In this document: in pieces, positions 7,759-16,462 of the stretch | Position numbering within the stretch: position 1 is the stretch's first letter | Layout of the letters: every line of letters starts with the position of its first letter | The notes under the pieces: generated by a model | Told to the model about the DNA's origin: nothing | Databases searched by the model: none | The model's input: only the letters and a program-made list of their open reading frames with translations | Made by a program: the position numbers and the translations under genes | Assembly (NCBI RefSeq): GCF_000731095.1 | Contig: NZ_JMTZ01000062.1 | Span: forward strand, 1 to 38,583 | Length of the DNA: 38,583 nucleotides | Origin: Lysobacter antibioticus | GTDB taxonomy: Bacteria > Pseudomonadota > Gammaproteobacteria > Xanthomonadales > Xanthomonadaceae | Direction of reading: 5' to 3'

Positions 7759-8289
7759 TCAGTTGCGCGATGGGTAAATGCCGCTCAGAGCAATGCAGAA
7801 GTTGATCGCCAGGTAGGGCTGCAGATTGGTATGCGGTTGCGTGCCGCCGGCCGGGCCGAGCACGGCTGGCGACAAGGCCACCTGCGGGCCGCCGACGTCG
7901 GCGTACAGCGGGATCGTGCAGTTGCCGTACAAACCAGCGCGTGGGTTACGCGTGTCGGCATTGGTGCTGGTGCCGACCAGGCCGTGGTTGTGCGCCGGCA
8001 ACTGCGTCGTCAGCAGGGTGACGTTCTCGACGCCGCCGGTTTCGCCCAACTGATAGGCGGTCGGGTTCCAGCCGCCGTCGACGGACTGGCCGAACCCGAC
8101 CGGCGTGCGGCTGCGCAGGTCCGGCAACTGGAAGGTGGTCTGGCCGTTGCCGCCGTAGGTCGTGCCCAGCAGCGAGAACAAGGCCTGGTTCTGTGCGATC
8201 GGCAATGTTTGGCCGGCGCAGAACGCGAAACCCTTCGGGGCGAAATTGAACCCCACCGTGATGATCTGTCCCAGGAATACTTCTGTCAT
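7759..8289 (-). CDS. Phage tail-collar domain protein (Mdp-like), paralogue 3
   Basis: The first gene of the operon, again 176 residues. It reads FLGQIITVGFNFAPKGFAFC, ALFSLLGTTYGGNGQTTFQLPDLRSRTP, QLPAHNHG and LQPYLAINFCIALSGIYPS, and is closest to paralogue 1. The ATG at 8287-8289 is preceded by a strong GGGGGAAGAG ribosome site. The operon runs leftward through two more collar genes into the GNAT gene. It is divergent from the giant autotransporter across a 317-bp gap that contains two palindromes. There is no signal peptide, so if exported the protein uses a non-Sec route or is released by lysis. Confidence 0.93.
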   Translation of the reverse strand: MTEVFLGQIITVGFNFAPKGFAFCAGQTLPIAQNQALFSLLGTTYGGNGQTTFQLPDLRSRTPVGFGQSVDGGWNPTAYQLGETGGVENVTLLTTQLPAHNHGLVGTSTNADTRNPRAGLYGNCTIPLYADVGGPQVALSPAVLGPAGGTQPHTNLQPYLAINFCIALSGIYPSRN

Positions 8290-8606
8290 CTCTTCCCCCA
8301 GAGGATGTCGTCCGGACCCCGTGCGAGCCCGGACTGCGTACCGGAGACCCCGCTCGCACGGCCCGCCCGCGCACGGCGGAGGGGGCCGATCCGAGCGGAT
8401 CCGGCATGGCGCCGGAGCGCCATGACTTTCCTTAACGCAATGCCGCGGCGAAAGCGGCCGGTCCCGCCGCCGATTTGCGTACTAGATCAAGGATAGGGGT
8501 GCGCCGAGGCAGTTCGGCGCGTGGGACCAGACCAGGTCGAACAGGCGGAACGTCGAGGGCGGCAGCGGAGGAACCGCGCCCCATCGGCGTCAGGGGATCG
8601 GAAATC
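8290..8606. promoter_or_regulatory. Divergent control region between tail-collar operon and autotransporter
   Basis: 317 bp between divergent starts. It holds GATCCG-AG-CGGATC at 8388-8401 and, 3 bp further on, the 8-bp-stem hairpin CATGGCGC-CGGA-GCGCCATG at 8405-8424. AGGGGA at 8592-8597 is the ribosome site for the autotransporter. I cannot assign -10/-35 boxes with confidence. Confidence 0.5.
8405..8424. promoter_or_regulatory. Perfect 8-bp palindrome (operator or leader hairpin)
   Basis: CATGGCGC / GCGCCATG separated by CGGA, central in the divergent region, roughly 120 bp from one start and 185 bp from the other. It lies directly after a second palindrome (8388-8401). Confidence 0.45.
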
Positions 8607-11600
8607 ATGCATCTGCACAGGGCACGTCGCGCGGGCATCTCGAATGTCGGGCGTCAGGGAAGCTACCTGCAACTGGGGCTGGGCCTGCTCCTGCTGTGCC
8701 TGGTGGGGCTGTGGTCCACGATGGCGGTCGCCGCGCCGTCGCCGCATTGCGGGCCGTTCAACATCTCCGTGGCTCATGGCGGCTCGCACACCATCGATGC
8801 CAGCGCCTGCGACGGCCCGGACAACTTGGGCATCGGCACCGTCGAGACCCTCCCAACGAACGGCACGGCGACGGTCAATCAGCTCGCTCAGACGGTGACC
8901 TACGTTCATAACGGCAATACGGCGACCAGCGACACCTTCGTATTCGACGACGGCCTCAACAACGACGTCACCGTCAACGTCACCATCGGCGCGCCGACCT
9001 CGCCGATCATCGTCAGCCCGGCCTCGATCTCGCCGGTGCTGGGCGTGCCCTTCAGCCAGGCGCTGAGCGCGACCGGCGGCGTCGCGCCCTACAGCTTCGT
9101 GCATACCAGCGGCACCTTGCCGACCGGCCTGACCTTCTCGGGCGGTGCGTTCGGGGGCACCCCGACCCAGCGCGGCAGCTTCGCGGTCAACATCACCGTG
9201 ACCGATTCGAGCACGCCGACGCCGCTGACCACGGTCAAGTCGTATGCGATCGTCATTCCGATCGTGGCGCCGGTGATTTCGCCGACGACCCTGCCGGCGA
9301 TGGCGGTCGGCATTCCGTACAACACGAGTTTGAGCAGCACCGGCGGCGTTGCGCCGTACATCTATTCGGTGCAGGCCGCACCTAACCTGCTGCCGCCGGG
9401 CTTGAGCCTGAGCAGCGGCGGCGTGATCAGCGGCACCCCGACCACCACCGGCACCTACACCTTCCGCATCCTGTCCGAGGACAGCAGCGGTTCGCAGGAC
9501 GGCTCGGACAATATCGGCAACCGGCTTTACACTGTCACCGTCACGGCGGCGCCGGTCATCGTGGTCGACCCGGCCACGATTCCGGGCGCGACCGTCGGTG
9601 TCGCCTACAGTCAGACCTTCACCGCCAGCGGCGGCACTTCGCCGTACACCTTCGCGATCTCGGCGGGCGCCTTGCCGGCCGGCCTGACGCTGGCGAGCGG
9701 CGGCGGCCTGACCGGCACGCCGACTGCGGCGGGCACCTTCAACTTCACCGTGCGCGCGACCGATGCCAATACTTTCACCGGCACTCGCGCCTACACCCTG
9801 ACCGTTGCCGCGCCGACGACCTCGATCGCACCGACGACCTTGCCCAACGGCACCGTCGCGGCGGCCTACAGCCAGTCCATCACTGCCAGCGGCGGCATCG
9901 CGCCGTACACCTACGCGATCACCGCCGGCGCCTTGCCGGCCGGCCTGAGCCTGGCCAGCAACGGCACGCTCAGCGGCACGCCGACCGCGGGCGGCAGTTT
10001 CAACTTCACCGTCACCGCGACCGGCAGCAGCACCGGCACCGGTGCCCCGCATACCGGTTCGCGCGCCTACACCTTGGTCATCGCCCCGCCGACGATCGCC
10101 CTGCCGGCGACGACTTTGGCCAACGGCACGGTCGCGGTGGCCTACAGCGCCACTCTTAATCCCGCCAGCGGCGGCACCGCGCCGTACACGTATGCGGTGA
10201 CCGCCGGCGCGCTGCCGCCCGGCATCAGCCTGAGCAGCGCCGGCGTGTTGTCGGGTACGCCCACTGCGGCTGGCACCTTCAACTTCGCCGTGACCGCGAC
10301 CGACAGCAGCACCGGCACCGGCGCGTACAGTTCGGCACCGCGTGGCTACTCGCTGCAGATCATCAACATCCCGCCGGTCGCCAATCCGGTCTCGGCCACC
10401 GTTGCCTACGACAGCGGCGCCAACCCGATCACTTTGAACATCACCGGTGGCGTGCCGACCTCGGTGGCCATCGGTACGGCGCCGCTGCACGGCACCGCGA
10501 TCGCCAGCGGCACCACGATCACCTACCAGCCGACCGCGGGTTATGCCGGGCCGGACAGCTTCACCTACACCGCGAGCAACGGCGCCGGTACCTCGGCACC
10601 GGCGACGGTCACCATCACGGTGAGTCCGCCGACGATCACCGTGGCCGCTTCCGGTCCGTTCACCGCGCAGGTTGGCGTCGCCTACAGTCAGACCTTCACT
10701 TGGTCCGGCGGCACTCAGCCGTTCAGCGGTTACAACGTGACCGGCCTGCCGGCCGGCCTGAGCATCACCGGCACCACCGCCAACAGCGTGACCGTCAGCG
10801 GCACGGCGACTGTGGCCGGTACTTTCCCGCTCAATGCCAGCGCGACCGACAGCAGCACCGGCGACGGTCCGTTTACCGTCGGCCAGGCCTTCTCCCTGTC
10901 GGTGAGTGCGCCGACCCTGAGCATGACCCCGGCCGCCGGCACGCTGAGCGCGACCTACGCCATCGCTTATAGCCAGACCTTCGTCGCCAGCGGCGGCACC
11001 CCGACCTACGCGTACAGCGTTTCGGCGGGCGCCTTGCCCGCAGGTTTGAGCCTGGACGGCGGCACCGGCGTGTTGTCGGGGACGCCGACCGTGACCGGTT
11101 TGTTCACCTTCTCGGTCCGCGCCGTCGACAGTTCCACCGGTGCCGGCGCGCCGTTCGCGCGCACCCAGAACTACGTGTTGCAGGTCGCTGCGCCGACCAT
11201 CGTGATCGCGCCGGCGACGTTGCCGGGCGCACAGACCGGCGTGAGCTACAACGAAGCGCTGAGCGCGAGCGGCGGCATCGGTCCGTACACCTTCGCGGTG
11301 ACCGCCGGTGCCTTGCCGGCCGGCATCAGCCTGAGTTCGAGCGGCACGATCGCCGGCACGCCGACCGCAGGCGGTAGCTTCAACTTCACGGCCACCGCGA
11401 CCGACGCCAACGGCCAGACCGGTTCGCGCGCCTACGCGCTGACCGTCGCGGCGGCGACCATCAGCGTTGCGCCGACGACGCTGCCGGCGGGCGGTGTAGC
11501 CCAGGTCTACAGCCAGACCCTGACCGCGTCCGGCGGCACGCCCGGCTACAGCTTCGCGATCACCGCGGGCGCCTTGCCGGCCGGCCTCAGCCTGGCCAGC

Positions 11601-11831
11601 AACGGCACGCTCAGCGGCACGCCGACCGCGGGCGGCAGTTTCAACTTCACCGTCGCTCAGCGGCACGCCGACCGCGGGCGGCAGTTTCAACTTCACCGTC
11701 ACCGCGACCGACAGCAGCAGCGGCAGCGGTCCGTACACTGGCTCGCGTGCCTACACCTTGAGCATCGGCGCCTCGACCGTGGTGTTGCCGCCGACCTCGT
11801 TCGCCGGCCCGACCGTCGGATCGCCCTATAG
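8607..11831 (+). CDS. Giant Ig-like autotransporter, 5' part (frameshifted)
   Basis: N-terminal part of a surface protein. A signal peptide covers about residues 1-42 (LGLGLLLLCLVGLW...AVA). One cadherin-like module follows, then nine He_PIG-type Ig modules recognisable by repeats of LPAGLSL...GTLSGTPTAGG, with an internal cadherin-like module ending GYAGPDSFTYTA. The ATG at 8607 has AGGGGA upstream. The frame is native for 1016 residues up to 11654; the next 58 residues are out of frame, Arg-rich and meaningless, ending at a stop at 11829-11831. The cause is the 46-bp duplication at 11609-11700. As it stands the product lacks the translocator barrel and could not reach the surface. With one copy removed it continues into the 3' part as one 2223-residue protein. 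Confidence 0.9.
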   Translation: MHLHRARRAGISNVGRQGSYLQLGLGLLLLCLVGLWSTMAVAAPSPHCGPFNISVAHGGSHTIDASACDGPDNLGIGTVETLPTNGTATVNQLAQTVTYVHNGNTATSDTFVFDDGLNNDVTVNVTIGAPTSPIIVSPASISPVLGVPFSQALSATGGVAPYSFVHTSGTLPTGLTFSGGAFGGTPTQRGSFAVNITVTDSSTPTPLTTVKSYAIVIPIVAPVISPTTLPAMAVGIPYNTSLSSTGGVAPYIYSVQAAPNLLPPGLSLSSGGVISGTPTTTGTYTFRILSEDSSGSQDGSDNIGNRLYTVTVTAAPVIVVDPATIPGATVGVAYSQTFTASGGTSPYTFAISAGALPAGLTLASGGGLTGTPTAAGTFNFTVRATDANTFTGTRAYTLTVAAPTTSIAPTTLPNGTVAAAYSQSITASGGIAPYTYAITAGALPAGLSLASNGTLSGTPTAGGSFNFTVTATGSSTGTGAPHTGSRAYTLVIAPPTIALPATTLANGTVAVAYSATLNPASGGTAPYTYAVTAGALPPGISLSSAGVLSGTPTAAGTFNFAVTATDSSTGTGAYSSAPRGYSLQIINIPPVANPVSATVAYDSGANPITLNITGGVPTSVAIGTAPLHGTAIASGTTITYQPTAGYAGPDSFTYTASNGAGTSAPATVTITVSPPTITVAASGPFTAQVGVAYSQTFTWSGGTQPFSGYNVTGLPAGLSITGTTANSVTVSGTATVAGTFPLNASATDSSTGDGPFTVGQAFSLSVSAPTLSMTPAAGTLSATYAIAYSQTFVASGGTPTYAYSVSAGALPAGLSLDGGTGVLSGTPTVTGLFTFSVRAVDSSTGAGAPFARTQNYVLQVAAPTIVIAPATLPGAQTGVSYNEALSASGGIGPYTFAVTAGALPAGISLSSSGTIAGTPTAGGSFNFTATATDANGQTGSRAYALTVAAATISVAPTTLPAGGVAQVYSQTLTASGGTPGYSFAITAGALPAGLSLASNGTLSGTPTAGGSFNFTVAQRHADRGRQFQLHRHRDRQQQRQRSVHWLACLHLEHRRLDRGVAADLVRRPDRRIAL
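9968..10013 (+). repeat. Third copy of the 46-bp unit, within the same gene
   Basis: This stretch is identical to both units of the duplication at 11609-11700, and identity extends about 20 bp further upstream. It provides homology for recombination or for misassembly. Confidence 0.9.
11609..11700 (+). repeat. Perfect 46-bp tandem duplication causing a frameshift
   Basis: Bases 11609-11654 and 11655-11700 are identical, from GCTCAGCGG to CTTCACCGTC. Because 46 is 15 codons plus one base, the second copy shifts the frame by one. Removing one unit joins ...GGSFNFTV directly to TATDSSSGSGPYTGSRAY, restoring a normal Ig module boundary. Confidence 0.97.
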
Positions 11832-14800
11832 CGCCAACATCAATGGGGCCACCGGCGGCACTTCGCCCTACAGCTATGCCGTGGCTTCCGGCGCGCTGCC
11901 GCCCGGCATGAGCTTCAGCAGCGCCGGCGTGATCAGCGGCACGCCGACGGCACCGGGCACGTTCAACTTCAGCGCGACCGCGACCGACAGCAGCACCGGT
12001 ACCGGTCCTTACACGTCGGCGCCGCAGAGCTATTCGCTGACGGTCGCCGACATCGCGCCGGTCGCCAATCCGGTTTCGGCCACGGTGGCCTACGGCAGCG
12101 GCGCCAATCCGATCACCCTCAACATCACCGGCGGCATCCCGGCTTCGGTCGCGATCGCGGCGGCGCCGGCGCATGGCACGGCCATCGCCAGCGGCACTAC
12201 GATCACCTACCAGCCGACTGCGGGGTATGCGGGCAGCGACAGCTTCACCTACACCGCGACCAATGTCGCCGGCACTTCGGCGCCGGCCACGGTCACCATC
12301 ACGGTGAGCAACCCGACGATCACGGTGACCGCGGGCGGCCCGCTGACCGCGCAAGTCGGCGCCGCCTATACCCAGACCTTCACCTGGGCCGGCGGCACCT
12401 CGCCGTACAGCGGCTACAACGTCGCCGGTCTGCCGGCGGGCCTGAGCATCACCGGTACCACCGCCGACAGCGTCACCGTCAGCGGCACGCCGACCGCGGC
12501 GGGCAGCTTCAGCCTCAACGCCAGCGCGACCGACAGCAGCACCGGCAACGGTCCGTTCACCCAGGGCCAGGTGTTCACCTTGACGGTCGGCGCGCCGACT
12601 CTGGCGATGACCCCGGCTGCGGGCAACCTGCCGATGAACTACGGCGTCGCCACCACCATCAACTTCGCCGCGAGCGGCGGCTCGGCGCCCTACAGCTTCA
12701 GCCTCGTCGCCGGCTCGCTGCCTGTCGGCGTGAGCTTCAGTTCGGCCGGCGTGCTCAGCGGTACGCCGACAGTGCCGGGTAATTACAACGTCGCCGTCCG
12801 CGTGCAGGACAGCAGCACCGGCACCGGTGCGCCGTTCGCCCTGCAGCAGAACTACACCATCGTGGTCGCCACCCCGAGCATCATCCTGGATCCGCCGACC
12901 TTGCCCAATGGCACCGCCGGCACCGCCTACAACACGACCATCACCGCCACCGGCGGCGTCGCACCGTACAGCTTCTCGCTGCTCAGCGGCGCCTTGCCGA
13001 TCGGCATGAGCTTCTCCTCGGGCGGCACGCTGTCCGGCGTGCCGCGTTCGGACGGCAATTTCAGCGTGACTGTGCAGGGCACCGACAGCAACGGCCAGAC
13101 CGGCTCGCGGGTGTACACCTTCACCATCGACCCGGCCACCGTGGTGATCTCGCCGGCGACCTTGCCGGGCGGCACCGTCGGCGTGGCCTACAACCAGAGC
13201 CTGAGCAGCAGCGGCGGCATCGCGCCGTACACCTACGCGATCGTCTCGGGCAACCTGCCTATCGGCCTGTCCTTCAGCTCCGCCGGCGTGTACAGCGGCA
13301 CCCCGACCACGGCCGGCAGCTACACCGCCACCATCCGTTCCACCGACGACGCCGGCTACAACACCACGGTGCCGCTGACGATCGTGATCGTCGACGCGGT
13401 GCCGGTCGCGGTCGACGACAGCGCCACGACGATGTCGAACCAGGCGGTGACGATCCCGGTCACGGCCAACGACACCGGCATCATCGCCAGCGTCGCGGTC
13501 GCCTCGGCGCCGAGCCACGGCACTGCAGTGGTCAGCGGCCTGGATGTGGTCTACACGCCGAGCAGCAACTACTTCGGTAGCGACAGCTTCACCTACACCG
13601 CCAGCGGCCCGGGCGGCACCTCGGCGCCGGCCACGGTGACGATCACCGTCAACGCGTTGCCGGTGCCGCAAGGCCAGCCGCAAACGGCGACGATCCTGTC
13701 GACGCAGACCGCGACCATCGACGCGGCCGCCGGCGCCACCGGCAGCCCGTTCACCGGCGTGACCCTGCTGAGCCCGCCGTCGTCGGGTACGGCCGTGGTT
13801 ACCGGCACCCAGATCGTCTACACCCCGGCGGCCAACACCGTCGGTCCGATCGCCCTGGTGTATACGCTCAACAACGCCTTCGGCCCGTCCGCGCCGATCA
13901 CCTCGACGATCACCGTCAATGCGGTGCCGGTCGCGCAATCGCGTCGCGTCCGCACCATCGCGGGCGCCGCGGTCACGGTCGACCTCACCGCGGGCGCCAC
14001 CGGCGGTCCGTTCACCGCGGCCACCCTGGTGTCGTTGACCCCGGCGTCGTCCGGCAGCGCCGCCATCAGCGGTTCCGGCGGCGTGTACACCTTGCGCTAT
14101 ACGCCGGTGATCGGCTTCTCCGGCGTCGCGGTGGCGAGCTTCACCCTCAACAACGCCCATGCGACCTCGGCGGTGGCGACCATCGAAATCGAAGTCGCGC
14201 CGCGCAGCGATCCGTCGAAGGACGCCGAAGTGCTCGGCGTGCTCAACGCCCAGGCTTCGGCCACGCGCCGTTTCGCCAACTCGCAGATCGGCAACTTCCA
14301 GCAGCGCATGCAGGGCATGCACGAGGGCGGCAGCGACGGCGCACGCTTCGACAATGGCCTGAGCTTCTCGATCGACCAACGTTGCCGCGACGAAGCGCGG
14401 CGCACGCCGGGCAGCGATTGCCGCCAGCCCCTGCTCGGCGACGAGCAGGCCGCGATCGAGCCCAAGCCGCCGGTCGAAGGCAGCGGTACCCGCTACGGCA
14501 TCTGGACCGGCGGTTCGATCAACACCGGCAACCGCGACGGACGCGGCGGCGGCTCGGCCGGCTTCGACTTCGAGACCAGCGGCATCAGCGCCGGCGCCGA
14601 CTACCGCCTGCGCGACGATTTCGCCCTCGGCGGCGGCATCGGCTACGGCCGCGACGACACCGACGTCGGTCAGCGCGGCAGCCGCAGCAAGGCCAAGAGC
14701 TACAGCGCGGTGTTGTACGCCAGCTACCACCCGGGCGAGAGCTTCTATCTCGACGGCCTGCTCGGCTATCAGTGGCTGTCGTTCGATACCCGCCGCTATG

Positions 14801-15324
14801 TCACCGACACCGGCGGCATGGTCCGCGGCGACCGCGACGGCACCCAGTGGTTCGCCTCGGTCTCGGCCGGCATGGACTACCAGCGCGACCGTCTGCACGT
14901 CTCGCCGTACGCCCGCCTCGACGTCGCTCGCGCCCGCCTGGACGGCTACACCGAACAGGGCGACGCGTCGTACTCGTTGACCTATCAGGGCATGGACGTC
15001 GATACCACCACGACCAGCCTCGGCGTGCGTCTGGACTACCGTTATCCGGTGCGCCTGGGCACGTTCTCGCCGATGGTCCTGCTGGAGTACCAGCACGACT
15101 TCCAGGACGAGAGCTTCGCGACGATGAGCTATGCCGACATGGTCGGTGGTCCGTTCTTCCGCGCCCGCCTCGAAGGCCTGGACCGCAACCGCTTCGTGTT
15201 CGGCATCGGCGCGGTCTTGCAGACCGAGCGCGACCTGGTTCTGCGCTTCGAGTATCGCGGCCTGTTCGGCAGCGGCAACGACGACGACAACAGCTTCATG
15301 ATCAACATCGAGAAGAAGTACTGA
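11758..15324 (+). CDS. Giant Ig-like autotransporter, 3' part with beta-barrel (frameshifted)
   Basis: C-terminal part of the same protein. Five He_PIG modules and one cadherin-like module (GYAGSDSFTYTA) are followed by further cadherin-like modules (YFGSDSFTYTA and two degenerate ones). A helical linker carries DPSKDAEVLGVLNAQASATR. The autotransporter barrel starts near 14490 (GTRYGIWTGGSINTG) and ends MINIEKKY, an aromatic terminal residue as expected for an outer-membrane barrel. The TTG at 11758 has no ribosome site, so independent translation is unlikely; the frame is open back into the duplication. Family knowledge: type V secretion, with the passenger displayed outside, commonly an adhesin. 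A terminator hairpin follows at 15368-15394. Confidence 0.9.
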   Translation: MSIGASTVVLPPTSFAGPTVGSPYSANINGATGGTSPYSYAVASGALPPGMSFSSAGVISGTPTAPGTFNFSATATDSSTGTGPYTSAPQSYSLTVADIAPVANPVSATVAYGSGANPITLNITGGIPASVAIAAAPAHGTAIASGTTITYQPTAGYAGSDSFTYTATNVAGTSAPATVTITVSNPTITVTAGGPLTAQVGAAYTQTFTWAGGTSPYSGYNVAGLPAGLSITGTTADSVTVSGTPTAAGSFSLNASATDSSTGNGPFTQGQVFTLTVGAPTLAMTPAAGNLPMNYGVATTINFAASGGSAPYSFSLVAGSLPVGVSFSSAGVLSGTPTVPGNYNVAVRVQDSSTGTGAPFALQQNYTIVVATPSIILDPPTLPNGTAGTAYNTTITATGGVAPYSFSLLSGALPIGMSFSSGGTLSGVPRSDGNFSVTVQGTDSNGQTGSRVYTFTIDPATVVISPATLPGGTVGVAYNQSLSSSGGIAPYTYAIVSGNLPIGLSFSSAGVYSGTPTTAGSYTATIRSTDDAGYNTTVPLTIVIVDAVPVAVDDSATTMSNQAVTIPVTANDTGIIASVAVASAPSHGTAVVSGLDVVYTPSSNYFGSDSFTYTASGPGGTSAPATVTITVNALPVPQGQPQTATILSTQTATIDAAAGATGSPFTGVTLLSPPSSGTAVVTGTQIVYTPAANTVGPIALVYTLNNAFGPSAPITSTITVNAVPVAQSRRVRTIAGAAVTVDLTAGATGGPFTAATLVSLTPASSGSAAISGSGGVYTLRYTPVIGFSGVAVASFTLNNAHATSAVATIEIEVAPRSDPSKDAEVLGVLNAQASATRRFANSQIGNFQQRMQGMHEGGSDGARFDNGLSFSIDQRCRDEARRTPGSDCRQPLLGDEQAAIEPKPPVEGSGTRYGIWTGGSINTGNRDGRGGGSAGFDFETSGISAGADYRLRDDFALGGGIGYGRDDTDVGQRGSRSKAKSYSAVLYASYHPGESFYLDGLLGYQWLSFDTRRYVTDTGGMVRGDRDGTQWFASVSAGMDYQRDRLHVSPYARLDVARARLDGYTEQGDASYSLTYQGMDVDTTTTSLGVRLDYRYPVRLGTFSPMVLLEYQHDFQDESFATMSYADMVGGPFFRARLEGLDRNRFVFGIGAVLQTERDLVLRFEYRGLFGSGNDDDNSFMINIEKKY

Positions 15325-15367
15325 TCGCCCCTGGCGCGGCTCCGGCCGCGCCAGACGGGCAGGGCCC

Positions 15368-15394
15368 GAAACACCCGGTTTTGCCGGGTGTTTC
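15368..15394 (+). terminator. Intrinsic terminator after the autotransporter
   Basis: Perfect 11-bp stem GAAACACCCGG / CCGGGTGTTTC with a 5-nt loop TTTTG, followed by TTTT, 44 bp after the stop codon. Confidence 0.88.
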
Positions 15395-15531
15395 TTTTCA
15401 AGGGCTCTGCAAGCGAACCGCCGGCGAAGACCGGCATCCAGGACCTCCCACCCGTCGTTCCCGCGCAGGGGGTACGAAACCTCCCACCCGTCATCCCCGC
15501 AAAGGCCGAATACGGGACTACCCGGCCGTCA

Positions 15532-15549
15532 TCCCCGCGAAGGCGGGGA
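15532..15549. repeat. Xanthomonad dispersed palindrome (TCCCCGC-GAAG-GCGGGGA)
   Basis: 7-bp perfect arms with a 4-nt loop inside the CGTCATCCCCGCGAAGG element. Related inverted copies occur at 24957-25036. Confidence 0.8.
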
Positions 15550-15669
15550 TCCAGGGCTTCATCCCGACAGAACCCGAAGTCTCGGCAACCCCGCCACCGG
15601 CGAGCCGCCATGCCGCGTCCACGGCAACATGCCAAGATGCCGCCATCGCCCCTGCGTAACCTTGCCGCG

Positions 15670-16326
15670 ATGCCGATGTCGTTCGCCGAATCCAGACCCA
15701 GCCTGCCCGAGACGCTGCTCGCGGCACTGCCGCTGCAGCTTCCGCCCGAGCAACGCGCTGCGCTCGAAGCCGCGTATGCGACGCCGGCGCGCGCCTATCA
15801 CAACATCGGCCATGTCGCCGAAGTGCTGCGCCATTACCTCGACGTCGCCGCCGGCCCGGGCTGGCGGCAGCCGCGCGAGGTCGCGTTGGCGGTGCTGTAT
15901 CACGATGCGATCTACGAGGCAGGGCAGCGCGACAACGAGGCGCGTTCGGCCGTGCTCGCACGCGAACACATCGCGCGTTGGTGGGCGGAGGCCGGCCTCG
16001 ACGCCGACCGCGTCGCCGAACTGATCGATCTGACCGCGCGCCACGGCGCCATCGCCCGCGACCAGGTGGATGAGGAGACGCGCCTGTTTCTCGACGGCGA
16101 CATGGCCATCCTCGGCGCCGAACCGGCGGTGTTCGACGCCTACGATCGCGGCATCGCCTCGGAATACCGCGGCCATGTGCCGGGGCCCTTGTTCCGGCTG
16201 AATCGCCGCCGTTTTCTCAAGGGGCTGCTCAAGCGCGAGCGGATCTTCCTCAGCGATTACTACCACGCCCGTTACGACGCGGCGGCCCGCAACAACCTGC
16301 GCCGGGCGATCACCACCAAACGTTGA
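15670..16326 (+). CDS. HD-domain metal-dependent phosphohydrolase-like protein
   Basis: A 218-residue soluble protein of the predicted metal-dependent HD superfamily. The pattern is AYHNIGHVAEVLRHYL early, LAVLYHDAIYE (the HD dyad), LIDLTARHGA, and FLDGDMAILGAEP with a metal-binding Asp. The C-terminus has NRRRFLKGLLKRERIFLSDYYHARYDAAARNNL. The ATG at 15670 is used; 15676 is an equal alternative, and the longer open frame to 15388 runs through repeat sequence. It is a stand-alone gene after a strong terminator. The family is conserved but its physiological substrate is not established. Confidence 0.85.
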   Translation: MPMSFAESRPSLPETLLAALPLQLPPEQRAALEAAYATPARAYHNIGHVAEVLRHYLDVAAGPGWRQPREVALAVLYHDAIYEAGQRDNEARSAVLAREHIARWWAEAGLDADRVAELIDLTARHGAIARDQVDEETRLFLDGDMAILGAEPAVFDAYDRGIASEYRGHVPGPLFRLNRRRFLKGLLKRERIFLSDYYHARYDAAARNNLRRAITTKR

Positions 16327-16462
16327 GCGGGCAGGGCAGGGATGCCGCTGCACCCGCGCGCCTGGTTCTCCTCGAAAAACTAAGGGCCGCCGCATCGCTG
16401 CGGCAGCCCTCGTGTTCGAGCGCCGGCGGTCCTCGCCGCCGGACGGGTTGGTTTCGTTTATG

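Larger units (their letters stand above)
15325..15669. other. Intergenic region with terminator and dispersed repeats
   Basis: 345 bp. After the terminator come three degenerate copies of a CACCCGTC-type element (about 15449, 15486 and 15525), the last with a perfect TCCCCGC / GCGGGGA hairpin. An in-frame extension upstream of the HD gene runs through these repeats and is not coding. Confidence 0.6.

Noticed and set aside
6603-8289. Prophage remnant
   Set aside because: Tail-collar domains are the only phage-like feature. No structural, replication, integration or lysis genes and no attachment sites are present.
9000-14200. Tandem DNA repeats as a non-coding array
   Set aside because: The periodicity is that of protein Ig modules with synonymous drift, and the reading frame is conserved apart from the single 46-bp event.
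8487-15096. Two very long minus-strand open frames opposite the autotransporter
   Set aside because: They are Arg/Gly/Ala-rich antisense shadows of a GC-rich repetitive gene, with no recognisable domain, signal or ribosome site. The plus strand has clear Ig modules and a barrel.
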